The notes under the pieces are model-generated. The model was not told the DNA's origin, ran no database searches, and worked only from the letters and a program-made list of their open reading frames with translations. From Bradyrhizobium acaciae (GTDB taxonomy: Bacteria; Pseudomonadota; Alphaproteobacteria; Rhizobiales; Xanthobacteraceae): DNA of 46,828 bases. Positions 40,458 through 46,828 of the stretch are shown in pieces (positions within the stretch are counted from its first letter, which is position 1; each line of letters begins with the position of its first letter). The stretch covers positions 1-46,828 of the forward strand of contig NZ_JACMYK010000050.1 in the NCBI RefSeq assembly GCF_020889785.1, in the 5' to 3' direction. The position numbers were made by a program, and so were the translations under genes.

Positions 40458-41564
40458 ATGTTCGGCCGTTCCATTTTCTCGAGCTATTACAGGCTCTTGA
40501 CGGGAGCCGCGCTGGCTTTCGCGGTGTTCGCGCTGACCGGGTGCAACGAAAAGGCAGCCGAAACCGCCGATCCCGGACGCCCCGTCCTGGTGGCGACCGT
40601 CCATTACGAAGCCGAAACCCCTGAGCGCAGCTTTGTCGGCACCATCAAGCCCCGTATCGAAGCCGATATGGGCTTCCGGGTTGCCGGCAAGGTGGCCAAG
40701 CGGCTGGTCGAAGTCGGACAGACAGTCGACGTCGACCAGCCCTTGGCTACCCTCGACGAGGTCGACCTGAAGCTGCAGGCCGAGCAGGCGGAGGCCGAGT
40801 TCCGCGCCGCCACCGGCGTGCTGGCGCAGGCCGCGGCCGCCGAGCAGCGCGCCAAGGATCTGAAGGTCAAGGGCTGGACCACCGATGCGGCGCTCGATTC
40901 GGCCAAGGCTGCCGGCGACGAGGCCCGCGCGCGGTTGAACCGCGCCGAGCGCTCGGTCGAACTGACCAGGAACTCCCTCTCTTACGCAACGCTGGTGGCC
41001 GACACCCGGGGTGTCGTCACAGCGACCATGATCGAGCCCGGCCAGGTGGTTGCCGCGGGCCAGGCCTCGATCCGTGTCGCCCGACTTGGCGAGAAGGAAG
41101 CCGTCGTCGCGATCCCCGAGACGCTTCTCGCTCGTGCCAGGTCGGGCGTTGCCACGGTGACGCTGTGGTCGGATGCGAAGAAGACCTACGCCGCCAGGCT
41201 GCGCGAGGTCGCGCCGCAGGCCGATCCGGCCACCCGCACCTATCTCGCAAAATTCTCGCTGCCGGATGCCGACGAGGCGGTCTCGCTCGGCATGACCGCG
41301 ACGCTGACCTTGGCCGACAAGGCGAGCGAGCGGGTGGCGAAGCTGCCGCTGTCGGCGCTGTACAGCCAGGGCGGCGATCCCTCGCTCTACATCGTCGACG
41401 ACAAGGGCGACATCGCGCTGAAGCCGGTCAAGGTGAAGGCCTATGAGAGCAATAACGTCGTGATCTCCGGCGGTGTCGACGATGGCGCCAAGGTGGTCGC
41501 GCTCGGTGTGCAGAAACTCGATCCGAGCCAGAAGGTGCGGGTCGTGTCGTCGCTGTCGTTTTAG
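40458..41564 (+). CDS. RND efflux membrane-fusion lipoprotein
   Basis: A 368-residue periplasmic adaptor linking the RND pump to an outer-membrane channel. Signal with lipobox ALTGC gives lipid-modified C29. Lipoyl-type and hairpin segments are visible (GKVAKRLVEVGQTVDVDQPLATL; long alpha-hairpin rich in Ala and Glu at about 110-180), followed by the beta-barrel region ATVTLWSDAKKTYAARLREV and TYLAKFSLPDADEAVSLGMTATL. It opens the operon with the pump (41689) and TetR gene. A dispersed repeat lies between this gene and the pump gene. No outer-membrane channel gene is in the window. Confidence 0.93.
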   Translation: MFGRSIFSSYYRLLTGAALAFAVFALTGCNEKAAETADPGRPVLVATVHYEAETPERSFVGTIKPRIEADMGFRVAGKVAKRLVEVGQTVDVDQPLATLDEVDLKLQAEQAEAEFRAATGVLAQAAAAEQRAKDLKVKGWTTDAALDSAKAAGDEARARLNRAERSVELTRNSLSYATLVADTRGVVTATMIEPGQVVAAGQASIRVARLGEKEAVVAIPETLLARARSGVATVTLWSDAKKTYAARLREVAPQADPATRTYLAKFSLPDADEAVSLGMTATLTLADKASERVAKLPLSALYSQGGDPSLYIVDDKGDIALKPVKVKAYESNNVVISGGVDDGAKVVALGVQKLDPSQKVRVVSSLSF

Positions 41565-41570
41565 TCCCGC

Positions 41571-41653
41571 GTCATTGCGAGGAGCGGAGCGACGAAGCAA
41601 TCCACGTCGCCGCGACCTGAAGAATGGATTGCTTCGCTTCGCTCGCAATGACG
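41571..41653. repeat. dispersed inverted repeat inside the efflux operon
   Basis: Left arm CGTCATTGCGAGGAGC with GACGAAGCAATCCA; right arm TGGATTGCTTCGCTTCGCTC and GCAATGACG. It is the same family as the element at 24146-24231. It fills most of the 124-base gap between the adaptor and pump genes and will form a stable hairpin in the transcript, which could tune the ratio of the two proteins. Confidence 0.75.
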
Positions 41654-41688
41654 ATTGAAGTCGAGACGATTTGGACCTGGAGAGTTCG

Positions 41689-44600
41689 ATGAAGCGCTTC
41701 AACCTTTCAGCCTGGGCGGTCAGCCATCCGACGCTGGTGCTGTTCCTGATGATCATCCTCGGCGTCGCCGGCTTCTTCTCCTATGAGAAGCTCGGTCGCG
41801 CCGAAGACCCGTTCTTCACCGTCAAGGTGGTGAACGTCTCGGTGATGTGGCCGGGCGCGACCTCGCAGGAAATGCAGATGCAGGTCGCCGATCCGATCGA
41901 GAAGAAGCTGCAGGAACTACCGTTCTTCGACAAGGTGCAGACTTATTCCAAGCCGGGCTTCACGGCCATGCAGGTCTCGTTCAAGGATTCGACCTCGCCG
42001 AAGGACGTGCCCTATCTCTTCTATCTGCTGCGCAAGAAGCTGGTCGACGTGCAGGGCGAGCTGCCCTCCGGCATCCTCGGTCCCGTCGTCAACGACGAAT
42101 TCTCCGACGTCGATTCGATCCTCTATATGATGACCGGCGACGGCGCGAACTATGCGCAGCTGAAGAAGGTCGCCGAAGGCTTCCGCCAGCGCCTGCTGAA
42201 GGTGCCTGGAGTCACCAAGATCGACCTCTACGGCACCCAGGACGAGCGCATCTTCGTCGAGTTCTCGCATGCCAAGCTCGCGACGCTCGGCATCACGCCG
42301 CAGGCGCTGTTCGATTCGCTCGCCAAGCAGAACAACGTCACGCCGGCCGGCACCGTCGAGACCTCCTCGCAGCGCGTGCCGCTGCGCGTCACCGGCGCGC
42401 TTGACGGCGTCAAGGCGGTCTCCGAGACGCCGGTCGAGAGCAACGGCCGCGTGTTCCGGCTCGGCGATATCGCAACCGTCAGCCACGGCTATGTCGATCC
42501 GCCGACCTTCAAGGTGCGCCAGGAAGGCAAGCCCGCGCTCGGCATCGGCGTCGTCACCGCCAAGGGCGCCAACATCCTCGAGCTCGGCAAGGAGGTCCAG
42601 CAGGCCACCGCCGAGTTCCTGAAGGCGGTGCCGCAGGGCATCGACGTCCAGCAGATCGCCGACCAGCCCAAGGTGGTCGAGCACGCCGTCGGCGAGTTCG
42701 TGCACTCCTTTGTCGAGGCGCTGGCGATCGTGCTGTTCGTCTCCTTTGTCGCGCTCGGCTGGCGCACCGGCATCGTGGTCGCGCTGTCGGTGCCGCTGGT
42801 GCTCGGCATCGTCTTCATCGTGATGAACGCGATGTCGCTCGACCTGCACCGCATCACGCTCGGCGCGCTGATCATTGCGCTCGGCCTTCTGGTCGACGAC
42901 GCCATCATCGCGGTCGAGATGATGGTGGTGAAAATGGAACAGGGCTGGGACCGCATGAAGGCGGCGTCCTTTGCCTGGGAATCTACTGCGTTTCCGATGC
43001 TCACGGGGACGCTGGTCACAGCCGCTGGCTTCCTCCCCATCGGCTTTGCCAATTCGGCGGTCGGCGAATATGCCGGCGGCATCTTCTGGATCGTGGCGAT
43101 CGCGCTGGTCGCCTCATGGTTCGTCGCGGTGATCTTCACGCCCTATATCGGCGTCAAGCTGCTGCCCAACATCAAGGTGCACCAGAACCACGATCCGCAC
43201 GCGATCTACGAGACGCGGATGTATCGCGGCCTGCGCAGCGTCGTGCAGTGGTGCGTCGATCACCGCATCAAGGTGGTGGTCGCGACCGTCGGCGTGTTCG
43301 TCGCCGCGATCGTGGGCTTCGGCCACGTCCAGCAGCAGTTCTTCCCGCTGTCGGAGCGGCCCGAGTTGTTCCTGCAACTCCGCCTGCCGGAAGGCACGGC
43401 CTTCAACGTCACCGAGAAGGCAGTGAAGAAGGCCGAAGGGCTGCTGAAGGGCGACGACGACATCCAGACCTACACGGCTTACGTCGGCCAGGGCTCGCCG
43501 CGCTTCTGGCTCGGCCTCAACCCGCAACTGCCGAACGAGGCGTTCGCCGAGATCGTCATCCTCGCCAAGAACGTCGAGGCGCGCGAGCGCGTCAAGGCCA
43601 AGATCGAGCAGGCCGCCGCCGACGGCGCGCTGAACGAGGCGCGGGTCCGGGTCGACCGCTTCAATTTCGGTCCGCCGGTCGGCTTCCCGGTCCAGTTCCG
43701 CGTAATCGGGCCGGATGCCAACAAGGTGCGCGACATCGCCTATCAGGTCCGCGACGTCATGCGCCAGAACAAGAACGTCAAGGACGTGCAGCTCGACTGG
43801 AACGAGCAGTCGCCCTATCTGAAGCTCGCCGTCGACCAGGATCGGGCGCGCGCACTCGGCCTGACCCCGCAGGACGTTTCGCAGGCGCTGGCGATGCTGA
43901 TCTCGGGCGCGCCAGTCACCACGATCCGCGACGGCATCGAGAAGGTCGGCGTGGTCGCCCGGGCGGTGCCGTCCGAGCGGCTCGATCTCGGCCGCGTCGG
44001 CGATCTCACCATCACCACCCGCAACGGCGTCGCCGTGCCGCTGCAGCAGATTGCCAAGATCGAATATGCGCATGAGGAGCCGATCCTGTGGCGGCGCAAC
44101 CGCGACATGGCGATCACCGTGCGCTCGGATGTCGTCGACGGCGTGCAGGCGCCCGACGTCACCAACCAGATCTCGCCGAAGCTGAAGGATATCCAGGCCC
44201 ATCTCGAGCCGGCCTACCGGATCGAGCCGGGCGGGGCGTTCGAGGAATCCGCCAAGGGCAATGCGTCGATCTTCATCCTCTTCCCGGTGATGGTGATGGT
44301 GATGCTGACGCTGCTGATGATCCAGCTGCAGAGCTTCTCGCGCCTGACGCTGGTGTTCCTGACCGCGCCGCTCGGCATCGTCGGTGCCTCGCTCGGGCTC
44401 AACGTCGCCAACCAGCCATTCGGCTTCGTGGCGCTGCTCGGCCTGATCGCGCTCGCCGGCATGATCATGCGCAACACCGTGATCCTGGTCGATCAGATCG
44501 AGAGCGACGTGGCGTCCGGCCTGACCCGGCGCGAGGCGATCGTCGAGGCCACCGTCCGGCGCGCCCGGCCTGTGGTGCTGACCGCGCTCGCCGCGATCCT

Positions 44601-44826
44601 GGCCATGATCCCGCTGTCGCGCTCGGCGTTCTGGGGCCCGATGGCGATCACCATCATGGGTGGTTTGTTTGTTGCGACTTTCCTGACCTTGCTGTATCTG
44701 CCGGGCCTTTACGCCCTCTGGTTCCGCAAGACCCTCGAGGAGAGCGGCCCCGAGCAAACCAATACTGCGCCGCAGCATGCCGGTAAGGGAGAACTCGCAT
44801 TTCCGCTTGCTGAGGCGGCCGAATAA
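41689..44826 (+). CDS. RND-family multidrug efflux pump
   Basis: A 1045-residue inner-membrane pump of the HAE1-type RND family, driven by proton flow. There are 12 membrane segments with two large periplasmic loops. Visible are the opening FNLSAWAVSHPTLVLFLMIILG, GLLVDDAIIAVEMMV with the proton-relay aspartates, and the second-half GLIALAGMIMRNTVILVDQIE. The porter loop is slightly short and lacks some substrate-pocket phenylalanines, so it may favour compounds other than those of AcrB. The start at 41689 has GGAG 7 bases upstream; the earlier in-frame TTG at 41671 is less likely. A TetR gene follows closely. Confidence 0.95.
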   Translation: MKRFNLSAWAVSHPTLVLFLMIILGVAGFFSYEKLGRAEDPFFTVKVVNVSVMWPGATSQEMQMQVADPIEKKLQELPFFDKVQTYSKPGFTAMQVSFKDSTSPKDVPYLFYLLRKKLVDVQGELPSGILGPVVNDEFSDVDSILYMMTGDGANYAQLKKVAEGFRQRLLKVPGVTKIDLYGTQDERIFVEFSHAKLATLGITPQALFDSLAKQNNVTPAGTVETSSQRVPLRVTGALDGVKAVSETPVESNGRVFRLGDIATVSHGYVDPPTFKVRQEGKPALGIGVVTAKGANILELGKEVQQATAEFLKAVPQGIDVQQIADQPKVVEHAVGEFVHSFVEALAIVLFVSFVALGWRTGIVVALSVPLVLGIVFIVMNAMSLDLHRITLGALIIALGLLVDDAIIAVEMMVVKMEQGWDRMKAASFAWESTAFPMLTGTLVTAAGFLPIGFANSAVGEYAGGIFWIVAIALVASWFVAVIFTPYIGVKLLPNIKVHQNHDPHAIYETRMYRGLRSVVQWCVDHRIKVVVATVGVFVAAIVGFGHVQQQFFPLSERPELFLQLRLPEGTAFNVTEKAVKKAEGLLKGDDDIQTYTAYVGQGSPRFWLGLNPQLPNEAFAEIVILAKNVEARERVKAKIEQAAADGALNEARVRVDRFNFGPPVGFPVQFRVIGPDANKVRDIAYQVRDVMRQNKNVKDVQLDWNEQSPYLKLAVDQDRARALGLTPQDVSQALAMLISGAPVTTIRDGIEKVGVVARAVPSERLDLGRVGDLTITTRNGVAVPLQQIAKIEYAHEEPILWRRNRDMAITVRSDVVDGVQAPDVTNQISPKLKDIQAHLEPAYRIEPGGAFEESAKGNASIFILFPVMVMVMLTLLMIQLQSFSRLTLVFLTAPLGIVGASLGLNVANQPFGFVALLGLIALAGMIMRNTVILVDQIESDVASGLTRREAIVEATVRRARPVVLTALAAILAMIPLSRSAFWGPMAITIMGGLFVATFLTLLYLPGLYALWFRKTLEESGPEQTNTAPQHAGKGELAFPLAEAAE

Positions 44827-44850
44827 TTGAAGATTGAGCAGCAGGCCAAC

Positions 44851-45459
44851 ATGACGCTGATCCATGAACATAGCGAAACCGACACCCGCGAGCGGATTCT
44901 CGTGGTGGCGGAGCGCTTGTTCCGGCAGATCGGCTACCAGAAGACCACGGTCGCCGACATCGCCAAAGAGCTGCGGATGAGCCCCGCCAATGTGTATCGC
45001 TTCTTCGATTCGAAGAAGTCGATCCACGAAGGCGTGGCGCGCGGCCTGATGGGCGAGGTCGAGATCGAGGCGCAGCGCATCGCGCGGTCGGAGGGCCCGG
45101 CGGCGACGCGCTTGCGCCAGATGATGACGACCATCAATCGCATGAACACCGAGCGCTATGTCGGCGATTCCAAGCTGCACGAGATGGTCGAGATCGCGAT
45201 GCAGGAGGACTGGGAAGTCTGCGTCGCCCATATGGAGCTGATCGGAAACATCATTGGCGAGGTGATCGCGCAGGGTGTGGCCTTGGGCGAATTCGAGGTC
45301 GAGGATCTGGAGGTCGCCGCACTTTGCGCCTGCACGGCGATGATGCGGTTCTTCCATCCGCAGATGATCGCCCAATGCGCCACCAAGCCGGGCCCGACCA
45401 TCGACCAGATGATCGATTTCGTCATCGCCGGCCTGTCGCCGCGCGCCCGCGCGAACTGA
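44851..45459 (+). CDS. TetR-family regulator of the efflux operon
   Basis: A 202-residue repressor-type protein. The N-terminal helix-turn-helix is LFRQIGYQKTTVADIAKELRMSPANVYRFFDS. The ligand domain from 65 onward is helical with MQEDWEVCVAHMEL and a TetR_C-like end (FFHPQMIAQCATKPGPTIDQMIDFV). I chose the ATG at 44851; an upstream TTG at 44827 would add eight residues. It is the last gene of the operon (24 bases after the pump stop), a layout that lets the regulator limit its own synthesis. The likely operator is at 40387-40434. Confidence 0.92.
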   Translation: MTLIHEHSETDTRERILVVAERLFRQIGYQKTTVADIAKELRMSPANVYRFFDSKKSIHEGVARGLMGEVEIEAQRIARSEGPAATRLRQMMTTINRMNTERYVGDSKLHEMVEIAMQEDWEVCVAHMELIGNIIGEVIAQGVALGEFEVEDLEVAALCACTAMMRFFHPQMIAQCATKPGPTIDQMIDFVIAGLSPRARAN

Positions 45460-45467
45460 GCGCCAGC

Positions 45468-45485
45468 ACTGACGTTTTCGTCAGT
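45468..45485. terminator. small hairpin after the efflux operon
   Basis: ACTGACG and CGTCAGT form a perfect 7-pair stem around a TTTT loop, 8 bases after the TetR stop. No downstream T-run is present, so it is a weak terminator at best. The TGACG and CGTCA elements resemble the TGACGAAT half-site of the operon promoter, so an operator role is an alternative. Confidence 0.5.
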
Positions 45486-45519
45486 TGACTCTTCCCGCAT
45501 TGCAAGCGAAGCGACATCT

Positions 45520-45603
45520 TAGCCCGGATGAAGCGCAGCGCAATCCGGGTATTCATCCGCTTGTGAGACGAGTCCCGGATTACGCTGCGCTTCATCCGGG
45601 CTA
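45520..45603. repeat. dispersed inverted repeat, TAGCCCGGATGAAGC type
   Basis: Left arm TAGCCCGGATGAAGCGCAGC with GCAATCCGGG; right arm CCCGGATTACGCTGCGCTTC and ATCCGGGCTA. The arms are near-perfect complements. This differs from the CGTCATTGCGAGG family. It ends 18 bases before the GTG start of the flavin reductase-like gene, close enough to affect its translation. Confidence 0.75.
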
Positions 45604-45621
45604 CCGTGAGAAGGGGCGCCC

Positions 45622-46245
45622 GTGACCGCAAAAGACCTGCACTTCTACGAGCCGAAGAACGGCCACGGCCTGAAGCACGATCCGTTCAACGCCATCGTGG
45701 CGCCGCGGCCGATTGGCTGGATCTCCTCGCGTGACAAGGGCGGCAACGTCAACCTCGCGCCCTACAGCTTCTTCAACGCCTTCTGCTACGTGCCGCCGAT
45801 CATCGGCTTCTCCTCCACCAACTGGAAGGACAGCGTCGCCAACATCCAGGACACCGGCGAGTTCGTCTGGAATCTGGCGACGATGGATCTGGCGAAGCAC
45901 ATGAACGCGACCGCGGCGCATGTCGCCCGCGATGTCGACGAGTTCAAGCTCGCAGGGCTGACGCAGGTCGCCGGCAAGCTCGTCAACGTGCCGCGCGTCG
46001 CCGAGAGCCCGGTGTCGTTCGAATGCAAGGTGAGCCAGATCGTCCAGCTCCAGGGCGCCGACGGCAAGAAGGCCGAGGCCTGGCTGACGCTCGGCGAGGT
46101 CGTCGCCGTGCACATCGACAAGGCCTTCATCAAGGACGGCGTCTATCAGACCGGTCTCGCACACCCGATCGTCCGCGCCGGCCGCCGTGGCGACTATTTC
46201 GAGATCAAGCCGGAAAACATGTTCGAGATGATCCGGCCGGATTGA
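45622..46245 (+). CDS. flavin reductase-like domain protein
   Basis: A 207-residue protein of the flavin reductase (DIM6/NTAB) family, starting with GTG. It begins DPFNAIVAPRPIGWISS, followed by NVNLAPYSFFNAFCYVPPIIGF, the usual FMN-binding core. ESPVSFECKVSQIVQL and LGEVVAVHIDKAFI continue the split-barrel fold. Members either pass reduced flavin to a monooxygenase or act on their own. No partner monooxygenase lies nearby. An AAGGGG site precedes the start. Confidence 0.92.
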   Translation: MTAKDLHFYEPKNGHGLKHDPFNAIVAPRPIGWISSRDKGGNVNLAPYSFFNAFCYVPPIIGFSSTNWKDSVANIQDTGEFVWNLATMDLAKHMNATAAHVARDVDEFKLAGLTQVAGKLVNVPRVAESPVSFECKVSQIVQLQGADGKKAEAWLTLGEVVAVHIDKAFIKDGVYQTGLAHPIVRAGRRGDYFEIKPENMFEMIRPD

Positions 46246-46313
46246 GCTTGTCCACGTAGCCGACAATTGCGAGTCAACGGAGTTTGCCTCACAAATCGCG
46301 CAACATACTCAGT

Positions 46314-46435
46314 GTCGTCCCTGCGAACGCAGGGACCCATAACCACGAATGTTCATTGTTGCATTATGCTGGAACGACGAGCCCCATTCACAACACCCGC
46401 CGCGGCGTATGGGTCCCTGCGTTCGCAGGGACGAC
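46314..46435. repeat. long perfect inverted repeat
   Basis: Arms at 46314-46341 and 46408-46435 are perfect 28-base complements; each also contains its own hairpin CCTGCGAACGCAGG. They enclose 66 bases with no gene. The element is typical of a bradyrhizobial dispersed repeat but longer and more exact than the others here. It lies in a 415-base gap (46246-46660) in which I find no coding frame. Confidence 0.75.
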
Positions 46436-46660
46436 AGTTGTGAATGTGGCGCGACGTGTGCACCAAACGAACGAAGAGGGCTTGTGGCGAGTACAGCGCT
46501 TTTGCCTTCTCACACTGCGATGACGGAGGCGGCATCGCAACAATGTGAGATTTCCGCCCGCTGCGATGAAAAACCGTCACTCGCAACCTCGGCGCGAGCA
46601 GTCTAACCTCCCATGAGCCAGGCCGGATCAACGGCCGGCCAACAGTAGCGGGAGGATGCG

Positions 46661-46828
46661 ATGACACGCCACGAGCGGAGCGATCAAACAGAACCACGAA
46701 GCGACCAGAAACAACCGCGGCGCGACACGAACGTTTCCCGACGAACGCTTGTCCAAGGGCTCGCGGCTTCCGCCGCCGCCGTGACGGGCGTCGGCAGTGC
46801 GCTGGCCCAGAATGCGCCGGCGCCGGTC
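46661..46828 (+). CDS. start of a Tat-exported protein, cut by the window edge
   Basis: The first 56 residues of a gene that runs off the window. After a polar start of about 27 residues, SRRTLVQGL and the alanine-rich AASAAAVTGVGSALAQ form a twin-arginine signal with likely cleavage after ALAQ. GGAGG lies 5 bases upstream of the ATG. The mature protein is not visible, so no function can be given. Confidence 0.8.
   Translation, partial: MTRHERSDQTEPRSDQKQPRRDTNVSRRTLVQGLAASAAAVTGVGSALAQNAPAPV

Noticed and set aside
43114..45375. Very long open frame (753 codons) antisense to the RND pump
   Set aside because: It mirrors the pump and TetR genes, has Arg/His/Asp-rich composition typical of GC-rich antisense frames, and no recognisable domain.
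46314..46435. CRISPR array
   Set aside because: Only two arms are present and they are inverted, not direct, repeats; there are no spacers or cas genes.
1..46828. Recent genomic island or prophage
   Set aside because: I saw no integrase, tRNA-flanking attachment repeat or phage structural gene, and composition is even by eye.

Overview
The window looks like chromosome from a Bradyrhizobium-type alphaproteobacterium. The basis is high GC with strong codon bias, the protein families present, two GGAAC-N17-CGTT promoters of the alphaproteobacterial EcfG stress type, and several kinds of dispersed inverted repeat between genes (5-102, 12821-12955, 24146-24231, 41571-41653, 45520-45603, 46314-46435). 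I see no rRNA, tRNA, CRISPR array, prophage or intact insertion sequence.

Layout. 161-2122: membrane GGDEF/EAL protein. 2422-4371: remains of an aromatic-ring pathway, a truncated extradiol-dioxygenase-like gene and an MhpA-like hydroxylase with a one-base frameshift, behind twin GTGACGTCAC palindromes. 4361-10950: the most interesting block. A leftward permease-aldehyde dehydrogenase-GlcG/HbpS operon is divergent from a rightward operon of a haem-oxygenase-like diiron oxidase (HDO), a [2Fe-2S] ferredoxin, an unrecognised 98-aa protein, a second [2Fe-2S] ferredoxin and a GntR/FCD regulator. The shared intergenic region holds two matching ATACAGTATAC-type palindromes. A GMC oxidoreductase follows. 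I read this as an undescribed oxygenase-based catabolic system of unknown substrate.

13009-19119: hemE, a small EcfG-promoter protein, PilZ, a TadG-TadE pair, a LysR regulator, slyX and trhO. 19291-27535: mostly metabolic genes (gamma-glutamyltransferase, Tat-type FKBP isomerase, D-2-hydroxyacid dehydrogenase, CsbD with an EcfG promoter, His-rich cupin, enoyl-CoA hydratase, amidohydrolase, alpha/beta hydrolase, VOC protein).

27607-37496: cell-envelope region. An OmpR-type two-component system, with 11-bp-periodic GTAATC boxes before its own gene and before a secreted helix-hairpin-helix protein, lies near two GT39-type membrane glycosyltransferases, a FecR protein paired with a Pro-Thr-linker beta-barrel, an OmpA-like protein and a broken glycine-zipper gene. 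37588-46828: YcaQ-like protein, MFS transporter, an RND efflux operon ending in its own TetR regulator, a flavin reductase-like protein and the start of a Tat-exported protein cut by the window edge.

Starts were chosen from ribosome-binding sites and protein alignment from memory. No database search was possible, so family names rest on visible motifs.
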